This document shows, one piece after another, positions 1-6,618 of a DNA stretch of 15,617 nt. The position numbers and the translations under genes are program-made. How positions within the stretch are numbered: position 1 is the stretch's first letter; each line of letters starts with the position of its first letter. Origin of the DNA: JBAYZQ01 sp041672385 (lineage in GTDB: Bacteria > Spirochaetota > Spirochaetia > Sphaerochaetales > Sphaerochaetaceae); assembly GCA_041672385.1 (NCBI GenBank), contig JBAYZQ010000036.1:1-15617 (forward strand). Direction: 5' to 3'. The notes beneath the pieces are model-generated. The model did no database searches and was not told the origin of the DNA. It saw only the letters and a program-made list of their open reading frames with translations.

Positions 1-1444
1 TTTTTCCTCCAAATAAATCATCTAAATTTTCTTCAATATCACTGTCCCATGGAGTATCTGTTCCACTTTCCCATTTCAAATATAACAAAGTATTAGCTAC
101 AGAGAAAGCTTTTTTTACATCTGCTTCACTTGGCGAATCAAAAGCTGGTTTATAGATACCTTTAATGAAAGTAAAAGAATCTGCAATATCGTCAGGCATA
201 TCGCTTTCAACACCTGATAGGATTGCTTCCTGAAAATCTTCTTTATTATCAATTAATGCGTTTAAGAAAAAGACAAAATGATCTGCACCAACTCTTTCAT
301 ACAAATCAGTAATTCCTACAGAAATTCCGTACAATAGCATGTCTTGAAGTTCCATTTCTCCATCACCAGATTTATCAAAACCATCGTAATTCAATAATTT
401 TGTAGCATTATCTGCACCACTAACCCAAGAAACTGGATTCTTTGAAAAAGCTGCCATTTCATAACTTACTCTAAGACCGGTGAATTCATTTATCATTGAA
501 CCAACGTTATCTTCAGTAATATTATCATCAGCTGGAATTCCAGAAAGAATAACAATTTCATCAATCAAAGAACTCACTGAATCTTTTATTGCATCAAGGA
601 AGGTATCCTCAGCGGTATCTCGAGAAGTTGATCTACTTAGTAATGCATTTATATTAAAAATATCAATCAAATCAATAGAAGAAGCTTTACCAATAGTTTT
701 TAGGGTTTCCAAAGTTTTAAATGCCTCTTCAAGAATTTCCTCTTCTGCGGCTTGCTTTTCTGCATCTGATCCAGTAGTTAAAATACCAGCTCTATCACTT
801 GTTTTTTTAGCCAGATTCCCCAAAACCTGAACAACCATCATATCACCCTTAGTAGGGGTTCCTGGTATCACAATACTATTTATTGAATCTAATATTGTAC
901 CACTTGTACTTCCCTCTGAAGCTAAAGAAGCAGCTAGCTTTTTAATTTTTGCTTTTTCAATTTTCAAAGCGTTACTAACTGCAGCTGGATTACCATCTGC
1001 AACAGGTTCTTTAAGTTCTTCAATAAAGGCCTCTTTTGCTCCAGGAGAATTAACTACAGAAGCAACACCTTCGTGAACTTTTTCAGCATTTTCTTCTGAG
1101 AAATCAAGATCAGCTACAGGAGTTGTTCCATCAACTCCAACTGGAAGTTCGTCCTCTTCAAGACCAACTTTAGTAGCTAAATCAGTTTTCTTTGCAGCAG
1201 CGTCAACACCTGTAACAACTAATTCATCTGCAGTTGTACTCCCATCTTCACCAACAGTAACCTCTACTCCAGAAGTTGCTTCCTCTATAGCATCATCTAC
1301 AGCTTCAAGGTTAGGTTCAAGTCCATATACATTTTCGTTCATTATTCCCATTGCACCAGTAATTTTGGTAAATACTTCGCTATCACAACTAACAAAAGCT
1401 AGCACAAGTACCAAAATGGATAAATACATTATAACTTTTTTCAT
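1..1444 (-). CDS. Acidic lipoprotein with EF-hand-like loop (partial, 3' end outside window)
   Basis: The frame is open from an ATG at 1444-1442 to the left edge, giving 481 residues without a stop. A GGAGG Shine-Dalgarno lies 4 bases upstream. The N-terminus is a lipoprotein signal: MKK, a hydrophobic run, then FVSC with Cys20 as the presumed lipidated residue. Phe at -3 is unlike the E. coli lipobox but fits the relaxed spirochaetal form. The mature part is acidic and Ala/Glu-rich without membrane segments. Residues 357-368 (DKSGDGEMELQD, bases 376-341) match an EF-hand calcium loop with acidic or Ser ligands at 1, 3, 5, 9 and 12 and Gly at 6. I do not recognise a named family. Location is probably the outer face of a membrane; a calcium-dependent role is inference. 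It probably has its own promoter. Confidence 0.85.
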   Translation of the reverse strand, partial: MKKVIMYLSILVLVLAFVSCDSEVFTKITGAMGIMNENVYGLEPNLEAVDDAIEEATSGVEVTVGEDGSTTADELVVTGVDAAAKKTDLATKVGLEEDELPVGVDGTTPVADLDFSEENAEKVHEGVASVVNSPGAKEAFIEELKEPVADGNPAAVSNALKIEKAKIKKLAASLASEGSTSGTILDSINSIVIPGTPTKGDMMVVQVLGNLAKKTSDRAGILTTGSDAEKQAAEEEILEEAFKTLETLKTIGKASSIDLIDIFNINALLSRSTSRDTAEDTFLDAIKDSVSSLIDEIVILSGIPADDNITEDNVGSMINEFTGLRVSYEMAAFSKNPVSWVSGADNATKLLNYDGFDKSGDGEMELQDMLLYGISVGITDLYERVGADHFVFFLNALIDNKEDFQEAILSGVESDMPDDIADSFTFIKGIYKPAFDSPSEADVKKAFSVANTLLYLKWESGTDTPWDSDIEENLDDLFGGK

Positions 1445-1493
1445 AGCCCCTCCACAATCAATTTATTTTTTTTTGTTTTAGATTAAGTGGTTA

Positions 1494-1522
1494 ATATTAT
1501 CATTAATTTACGTCAAAGTAAA
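1494..1522 (-). promoter_or_regulatory. Candidate promoter of the lipoprotein gene
   Basis: Reading the minus strand, a -35-like TTTACT (1522-1517) is followed after 17 bases by TAATAT (1499-1494), about 50 bases before the start codon. A TTGACG overlaps just downstream but is badly spaced for a -10. The region is AT-rich, so this is only a plausible match. Confidence 0.35.
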
Positions 1523-1592
1523 GAAATAAAAACCACCCCTCTTCCCACTTGTTAAACTAGATTGGAAGCAAAAGGTAACAAAATAAATGAAA

Positions 1593-2786
1593 TTACTTAC
1601 AAATAAATTTCTTTCTATTTGCAAAGCAAAGGATTGAAGCAATGACACTGGCGGGAAGGTAAGCTAAGAAAAGAATAAAATATCCATACTTTTCTATTAT
1701 AAATCCACCAAGAAAGGCACCAACAGTAACTGGAAGATTAACAGTTCCAGCCCAATAATAACTCATGGCCTTACTAGAATGCTTTGAATCAACATGGCTT
1801 GAAATAAAATTTATTACCGCAACATGAAAAGATCCAAAAGTAAATCCATGAAGAGATTGCGCTATCAAAAATCCTACTTTAGTAGGCCAAAAGGCATATA
1901 GCAACATTCTAACTACAAGCATAAGAGAACCTATAAAAATCCAAACCCAAGGTTGAACTTTCTTTTTAGTAATAGTTCTTCCTGCAAATCGCATACAGAA
2001 AAACTCACAAACCGCACCCCAAGCAAAGTAAAGGGTGAAATTACTTCCCATATTAAGATTTTCCACCATGTAACTTGCTAACAAACGATCCACAATTGAA
2101 TTTGTAAATCTAGAAAAAGCAATTACTATAAGCATGAGTATAAAAGCCGAGTCATACCATTTACCATTATCCTTTACCCCTTCTTCCTTTTTATAAACAT
2201 TCATGTTTAAGGATTCTTCCTCAATAGATTTTGGTAAAAGAGACATAATCACAAGAAAAGCCAATGTAAAAACACTGATTACTAAGGTTATTGAAATATT
2301 ATTAGTTTCATCAGGTATTTTTGTAATTGCAAATACCAAACTGGAAACTATAAAACCAGCAGTTCCTGCACTTCTAATTTTGGAATATTTTGTAGAATCT
2401 CCCTTCAGATATCCATTAATTAAACTATCTTGTAATGGAAAAATAGCCCAAAAAAAACCTGAACCAATTATTAATCCAAAGATTACAAAAATAATATTAC
2501 CTGTAAGATAGGCAAGATTATACCCAACTAAGGTTCCAACTCCGCATAGAACAAGAAGAAATTTTTTCTTTTTTGTTTTATCAGAAATATTCCCTATAAC
2601 AATTGGAAAAACAATTGCAGCTATTTGGCAAATACCAAGAAGTATTCCAACAAGTGAATGGCTATATCCCTTATTTCTAAGACCAATTTGCAAATATGAG
2701 GCTGCTGAAGCAATAATTGCATGTGAAGAAGCACAAACAACCAATAAATAATTCAAAATCACTCTCCCTACATTCTCTTTAAACAT
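1593..2786 (-). CDS. Major facilitator superfamily transporter
   Basis: The 397-residue protein has about 12 hydrophobic segments, the usual MFS size and layout. The loop after the second segment, GNISDKTKKKK at 65-75, is the MFS motif A (G-x-x-S-D-[RK]-x-x-[KR]). A charged hydrophilic loop near 185-210 separates the two six-helix halves. Overall it resembles the MFS_1-like/3-phenylpropionate-nucleoside:H+ symporter branch, but the substrate cannot be read from the sequence. The ATG is the first in frame after a TAG; no clear Shine-Dalgarno precedes it, which is unusual for this window. It lies behind a terminator of the upstream ABC gene, so it either has its own weak promoter or depends on readthrough. 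Located in the cytoplasmic membrane. Confidence 0.9.
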   Translation of the reverse strand: MFKENVGRVILNYLLVVCASSHAIIASAASYLQIGLRNKGYSHSLVGILLGICQIAAIVFPIVIGNISDKTKKKKFLLVLCGVGTLVGYNLAYLTGNIIFVIFGLIIGSGFFWAIFPLQDSLINGYLKGDSTKYSKIRSAGTAGFIVSSLVFAITKIPDETNNISITLVISVFTLAFLVIMSLLPKSIEEESLNMNVYKKEEGVKDNGKWYDSAFILMLIVIAFSRFTNSIVDRLLASYMVENLNMGSNFTLYFAWGAVCEFFCMRFAGRTITKKKVQPWVWIFIGSLMLVVRMLLYAFWPTKVGFLIAQSLHGFTFGSFHVAVINFISSHVDSKHSSKAMSYYWAGTVNLPVTVGAFLGGFIIEKYGYFILFLAYLPASVIASILCFANRKKFICK

Positions 2787-2841
2787 TAATAACTAAATCA
2801 AATAAAATGACAAGAGAGAATTAAAAAAAACAAAATTATTT

Positions 2842-2871
2842 ATAAAAAATAATGCCACAACAAGTGTGGCA
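2842..2871 (-). terminator. Rho-independent terminator after the ABC ATPase gene
   Basis: On the minus strand, a perfect 7-bp stem TGCCACA/TGTGGCA with a 5-base loop (2871-2853) is followed by TTATTTTTTAT. It starts 28 bases after the stop codon of the ABC gene. The plus-strand side lacks a T tract, so it works in one direction only. Confidence 0.85.
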
Positions 2872-2898
2872 ATTAATAAGAATAGATTCGAAGAACTT

Positions 2899-3993
2899 CT
2901 ATCTAATAGCAAGCTCTGTATCAAAGTCAAAGAATTTCGCTTTTTCCATATTTGGAGCAACGGAAACTTTTTCTCCAACCTTCAATTTTAAATTAGGTAA
3001 AACTTTACCTACAAATTGATTTGTTCCAGTAGTGATGAAAACATGTGTTTCGGATCCAAGTGGTTCAAGAACAACTATTTCTCCGTTTATTGTTTCATCT
3101 TCTTTTGGAGCTTCAAAATGTTCTACATCCTCAGGTCTAATACCCATTGTTACTTTCTTCCCAACATAAGGGGCTAAAAGCTTTGCTTGTTTAGGTGTTA
3201 CTTTAATAGAAAAGTTACCCTCGTCAACAACAATATCAGAACCCTTCTTTTTTACATCGGTTACCATAAAGTTCATTGGTGGTGATCCGATAAAACCAGC
3301 TACAAATTTATTGTTAGGTTCATTATAAAGTTCAAGTGGTCCACCAATTTGTTGGATAACACCAAATTTCATAACAACAATTTTGTCAGCCATAGTAAGA
3401 GCTTCAATCTGATCATGTGTAACATAAATCATTGTAGCTTGCAGTCTGTGATGCAATGAAGAAATTTCAGCTCTCATTTGAACACGCAATTTAGCATCCA
3501 AGTTTGATAAAGGTTCATCAAACAAGAAAACTTTTGGTTTTCTAACAATAGCTCTTCCTACAGCAACACGCTGTCTTTGACCACCGGACAATGCTTTAGG
3601 TTTTCTGTCTAACAACTCTTCAATATCCAAAATCTTTGCAGCTTCACGAACACGCTGTTCAATCTGATCCTTAGGAAATTTCCTAATTTTTAGACCAAAA
3701 GCCATGTTTTCATAAACTGACATATGTGGATAAAGAGCATAGTTCTGGAATACCATTGCTATGTCACGATCTTTTGGTGGTACATCATTTACAACTTTAC
3801 CATCAATCCTCAATTCACCGCTTGTAATATCTTCCAAGCCGGCAATCATCCTCAGTGTTGTAGATTTTCCACAACCTGAAGGTCCAACAAGTACTACGAA
3901 CTCTTTGTCAGCAACTTCTATATTGACCTTGTCAACTGCTAGAACATCACCATCGTAGACTTTGCAGATGTCTTTCAACGTTACTTCTGCCAT
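2899..3993 (-). CDS. ugpC: Sugar-type ABC transporter ATP-binding protein (UgpC/MalK/MsmX family)
   Basis: This 364-residue ATPase would energise uptake of sugars or glycerol phosphates through an importer at the inner face of the cytoplasmic membrane. All motifs are present: Walker A GPSGCGKST (37-45), Q-loop Q83, signature LSGGQ (135-139), Walker B VFLFDE (155-160), D-loop SNLD (163-166) and switch His193. A C-terminal OB/TOBE regulatory domain covers roughly 235-364, with the typical GIRPEDVEHF near its middle. Length is normal for the MalK class. AGGAGG lies 6 bases before the ATG. No permease or binding-protein gene is adjacent, so it may be a shared ATPase serving several importers, as MsmX does in Bacillus; that is inference. 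The symbol follows usual family naming, not proven substrate. Confidence 0.95.
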   Translation of the reverse strand: MAEVTLKDICKVYDGDVLAVDKVNIEVADKEFVVLVGPSGCGKSTTLRMIAGLEDITSGELRIDGKVVNDVPPKDRDIAMVFQNYALYPHMSVYENMAFGLKIRKFPKDQIEQRVREAAKILDIEELLDRKPKALSGGQRQRVAVGRAIVRKPKVFLFDEPLSNLDAKLRVQMRAEISSLHHRLQATMIYVTHDQIEALTMADKIVVMKFGVIQQIGGPLELYNEPNNKFVAGFIGSPPMNFMVTDVKKKGSDIVVDEGNFSIKVTPKQAKLLAPYVGKKVTMGIRPEDVEHFEAPKEDETINGEIVVLEPLGSETHVFITTGTNQFVGKVLPNLKLKVGEKVSVAPNMEKAKFFDFDTELAIR

Positions 3994-4027
3994 AATCCCT
4001 CCTAGGACACGTTATCTTATGGTATGA

Positions 4028-4057
4028 ATGATACTACCTAAACCTCTCATTTGTCAA
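4028..4057 (-). promoter_or_regulatory. Promoter of the ABC ATPase gene
   Basis: On the minus strand, a perfect -35 TTGACA (4057-4052) is followed by an 18-base spacer and TATCAT (4033-4028), one mismatch from consensus. Transcription would start near 4021, giving a leader of about 28 bases that carries the AGGAGG site. Confidence 0.75.
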
Positions 4058-4145
4058 ATAATTTTCTCATAAAATTCTAAAAATCCCTTTTTCTGGACTA
4101 CCATTGGTTACAAAATTAGTTTAAATTGAAGCAAGGAGTATTTTT

Positions 4146-4700
4146 ATGACAAAAAAAAGACTTTCTTTTTTGTTTATTCTTTTTTCATGTTTTGTTTTAT
4201 TTGCTGGTCCCTTTAATATTAATATGGGTGACAGTGAACAGGATTTAATTGACAAAAAAATTAACTTTACAGTTTATAGTGAAACAGATAGTGAAAAAAT
4301 CATAGATTTTATCCCCAATGAACAAGATAACGTATTTGATGATTATTTTTTGTACTTGGATAAACAATCAGGTGTATACAGTGTTACTGAAATTTCCAAA
4401 CTCATTAGTTGTAGTTCAGGTGGGAAAGAACTTTATCAAGTTTACAATTTACTTAGCACAATTTTAGATAAAGCATTTGAAACATCTTCTAAATCTTACG
4501 TTTTTCAAAGCTCTTCTATTAATTCAGAAGAAAAAACAATGGAAAATTTATTATCAGAGGATTTAGTAGTACTTAATTACTGGAAGGTAGATAATTTAAA
4601 TAACGATATAAAATCAATAACCCTTGAAATGCGTGCAGAAACGGAAGATATGGGATTTTTAGTCTTAAATTATTATGGCTATGATATTCTTGATTATTAA
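4146..4700 (+). CDS. Small secreted protein of unknown function
   Basis: A 184-residue protein with a clear export signal: MTKKR, then a hydrophobic run 7-20. Signal peptidase I cleavage fits after LFA20, leaving a mature start of GPFNINMGDSEQD. Cys15 is an alternative lipoprotein site but sits too early in the hydrophobic core to be convincing. AAGGAG lies 7 bases before the ATG. The mature start (G-P-F-x-hydrophobic-x-M-G), the middle stretch around GGKELYQVYNLLSTILDKAF and the C-terminal LVLNYYGYDI recall an uncharacterised family of small exported proteins that I know only from memory. The gene diverges from the ABC ATPase gene and is followed by a tRNA with its own promoter. The protein is probably periplasmic. 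I assign no function. Confidence 0.8.
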   Translation: MTKKRLSFLFILFSCFVLFAGPFNINMGDSEQDLIDKKINFTVYSETDSEKIIDFIPNEQDNVFDDYFLYLDKQSGVYSVTEISKLISCSSGGKELYQVYNLLSTILDKAFETSSKSYVFQSSSINSEEKTMENLLSEDLVVLNYWKVDNLNNDIKSITLEMRAETEDMGFLVLNYYGYDILDY

Positions 4701-4718
4701 TCTAGATTTTTGTATAGT
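4690..4718 (+). promoter_or_regulatory. Promoter of tRNA-Gly
   Basis: TTGATT (4690-4695), a 17-base spacer and TATAGT (4713-4718) end 10 bases before the mature tRNA 5' end. The -35 overlaps the last codons of the preceding gene. Spacing and position strongly suit a tRNA promoter. Confidence 0.6.
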
Positions 4719-4728
4719 GTACGAAATT

Positions 4729-4799
4729 GCGACTGTTGTATAACGGTATTACGTAAGCTTCCCAAGCTTAATACGCGGGTCCGACTCCCGTCAGTCGCT
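4729..4799 (+). tRNA. tRNA-Gly (anticodon CCC)
   Basis: The 71-base sequence folds as a cloverleaf. The acceptor GCGACTG/CAGTCGC has 7 perfect pairs and a T discriminator. The D arm GTAT...TTAC has three pairs plus a T-T mismatch and the GG of the D loop. The anticodon stem TAAGC/GCTTA encloses TTCCCAA, so CCC (4761-4763) reads GGG. The T arm is GCGGG/CCCGT with loop TCCGACT, where position 55 is C rather than the usual T. No CCA is encoded; the genome must add it. The region is open in a protein frame, but the RNA fold shows that this part is not coding. A protein gene begins 15 bases downstream. Confidence 0.95.
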
Positions 4800-4814
4800 T
4801 ACTTGGAGTTTTTA

Positions 4815-5372
4815 ATGAAAATCAATAAATTATATTTAATTCCATTTTTTACATTTTTAATGTTTTTAATTATTACTATCGGATATAACTCAAATTTGAG
4901 TTATTTTATTTTTCATTTCTTGCTAATGATGTTACCTTTATTAGCTAGTATGATTGGAGGGCTTTTGGTTGGAAGTTCTTCTATGTTATTAATTATTATA
5001 TTTATTCTCATGGGACTTCCTTTGGGTTTTTCATCTGAAAGAAGTATTGACTTTTTTAGATATCCTATTGGATTTTTTTTTATTGGGTTATTTATTGCTA
5101 CAATTTTTGTTGGATTAATAACTAAAAAATATATTAATTCAGAAAATGGAATTTCTCCACTTAAATTAATTATCACTGGAATTTTAGGCGCTTTAATTGT
5201 TTATATAATATATATAATGGCATTTTCGAGTTATTATGGTTATTATAGTTCGGAAGGTGTACAAAAAATGATTCCTGAAATACTAAAATTTGGAGTATTA
5301 CCTGGGGGTATCTCAGGGATAATTGCTCACATGCTTATGCCTAAAGAAAATAATAACGAAGAAAACAGCTAA
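4815..5372 (+). CDS. Small integral membrane protein, possibly a divergent BioY-like S component
   Basis: I place the start at ATG 4815, because the 35 codons before it lie within tRNA-Gly and its flank, and GGAG at 4805-4808 is 6 bases upstream. The 185-residue product has about five to six membrane segments (roughly 5-23, 29-45, 46-72, 83-102, 116-137, 157-175). The order of motifs recalls BioY, the substrate-binding subunit of biotin ECF transporters: GSSSMLLIIIFILMGLPLGF (53-72), YPIGFFFIGLFIATIFVGL (83-101) and LPGGISGIIAHML (162-174). In BioY the last motif is normally P-G-D-x-x-K, so the Asp and Lys are missing here. No ECF ATPase or T component is adjacent. It is probably co-transcribed with the tRNA. 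Membrane location is firm; the BioY link is tentative. Confidence 0.8.
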   Translation: MKINKLYLIPFFTFLMFLIITIGYNSNLSYFIFHFLLMMLPLLASMIGGLLVGSSSMLLIIIFILMGLPLGFSSERSIDFFRYPIGFFFIGLFIATIFVGLITKKYINSENGISPLKLIITGILGALIVYIIYIMAFSSYYGYYSSEGVQKMIPEILKFGVLPGGISGIIAHMLMPKENNNEENS

Positions 5373-5373
5373 G

Positions 5374-6618
5374 TTACAGATTTAAATTTTCTTTTGCTAT
5401 GGAAAGCATTAATTTTAGACGATTTTCCTGATTTACGTTTGTTTGGGAAGGATCATAATCAATAGCAACAATATTGGCTCCAGTTACCTCAGAAACTTTT
5501 CTTATCATTCCCTTTGATACAACATGATTAGGTAAACATCCAAAAGGTTGAACACTTACAATGTTCTTATATCCCATGTGAGCTAAATCAATCATTTCAC
5601 CTGTTAAAAGCCAGCCTTCTCCCATTTTTACTCCATAATCAATAACTCCATTGACCATTTTTCTCATTTCAAGAAAAGGTAATGGAACAATAAAACATCC
5701 CGGTTTAGCCATTGCTTTAAGCATGGTCCTTTCTGTTTTATAAAAAATATTCATCAAAAGGTTTGAACCTATAGCTGTAAGCTTCTTATGTCCATAGTAG
5801 AGTTCATCTTGTGGTATGTTTGTTAAACAATAAAAAACAAACCCAAACAAAGAAGGAACCATAACTTCACTTCCTTGACTTTCAAGAAACTGGATAAGAT
5901 TATTATTTCCAATGGCTGAATATTTCATATATATTTCACCAACAATTCCAACCTTTATTTTCTTTTCTTCTTTTTTTTCTATTTTTACAAAGGAAGAAAC
6001 CATCTTATCAAGATTAGTTTTCATTTCACCAAAAAGGAAACCTCGGTTTTTCTTAAATTTATCTCCAATAATTTTTATCCATTTTTCAACAAGAGCATCA
6101 CTTTCACCTTTATTCTTTTCATAGGGTCTTATTTGATTACTTAAAATCATCATTACGTCCCCATAAATTAAAGCTGCAAAAGCTTGAATCAGCATTCTCA
6201 GAGTAATTTTGAACCCACTGTTTTCCATATGGGATAAGCTTAAACTTACAACTGGAACTTTCTCAAAACCCGCCCTTTTTAAGGCTTTACGCAAAAGAGG
6301 AAGGTAGTTACTTGCCCTGCACCCACCTCCGGTTTGTGTAATAACCAAAGCCACTTTGTCTATGTCATATTTTCCACTTTCTAGGGCACTAATCATTTGG
6401 CCAATTACCAGTTGTGCAGGATAGCAAATATCATTATGGACATATTTAAGTCCAGCTTCGACAAAGACTCCACTATTATCCATTTCAAGAAGTTTTGCTT
6501 TATAACCAAAATTCTGGAAAACTCTTCTTAATAGATTAAAATGAATGGGTGCCATATTTGGAAGTAACAAAGTATATGTTTTTTTCATTTCTTTAGTAAA
6601 TTCAACTCTGTCATTCAT
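5374..6618 (-). CDS. 2-hydroxyacyl-CoA dehydratase-like (HgdB-type) subunit
   Basis: The 414-residue protein corresponds to the C-terminal portion of the large activase-related proteins of anaerobes. Conserved cysteine motifs fit iron-sulfur ligands: NDICYPAQ (Cys65), TGGGCRASNY (Cys100) and PFGCLPNHV (Cys361). A second Rossmann-like half starts at KVGIVGEIYMKYS. An ATG at 6627 is in frame but touches the AGGAG site. ATG 6618, 9 bases after AGGAG, is the better start and overlaps the preceding stop by 8 bases, suggesting translational coupling. It would act with the upstream activase in the cytoplasm, probably on a radical-type dehydration or reduction. The actual substrate is unknown, and no canonical HgdA/HgdB pair is nearby. 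Confidence 0.85.
   Translation of the reverse strand: MNDRVEFTKEMKKTYTLLLPNMAPIHFNLLRRVFQNFGYKAKLLEMDNSGVFVEAGLKYVHNDICYPAQLVIGQMISALESGKYDIDKVALVITQTGGGCRASNYLPLLRKALKRAGFEKVPVVSLSLSHMENSGFKITLRMLIQAFAALIYGDVMMILSNQIRPYEKNKGESDALVEKWIKIIGDKFKKNRGFLFGEMKTNLDKMVSSFVKIEKKEEKKIKVGIVGEIYMKYSAIGNNNLIQFLESQGSEVMVPSLFGFVFYCLTNIPQDELYYGHKKLTAIGSNLLMNIFYKTERTMLKAMAKPGCFIVPLPFLEMRKMVNGVIDYGVKMGEGWLLTGEMIDLAHMGYKNIVSVQPFGCLPNHVVSKGMIRKVSEVTGANIVAIDYDPSQTNVNQENRLKLMLSIAKENLNL

Noticed and set aside
480..830. Plus-strand open frame of 116 codons
   Set aside because: It is antisense to the lipoprotein gene, which has a start, ribosome site, signal sequence and open frame over the full region.
2793..2978. 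61-codon minus-strand frame with hydrophobic tail
   Set aside because: It overlaps the C-terminus of the ABC ATPase in another frame and runs through the terminator hairpin; no ribosome site.
4710..4814. N-terminal extension of the BioY-like protein by 35 residues
   Set aside because: These codons cover tRNA-Gly, which folds perfectly; the ribosome site points to ATG 4815.
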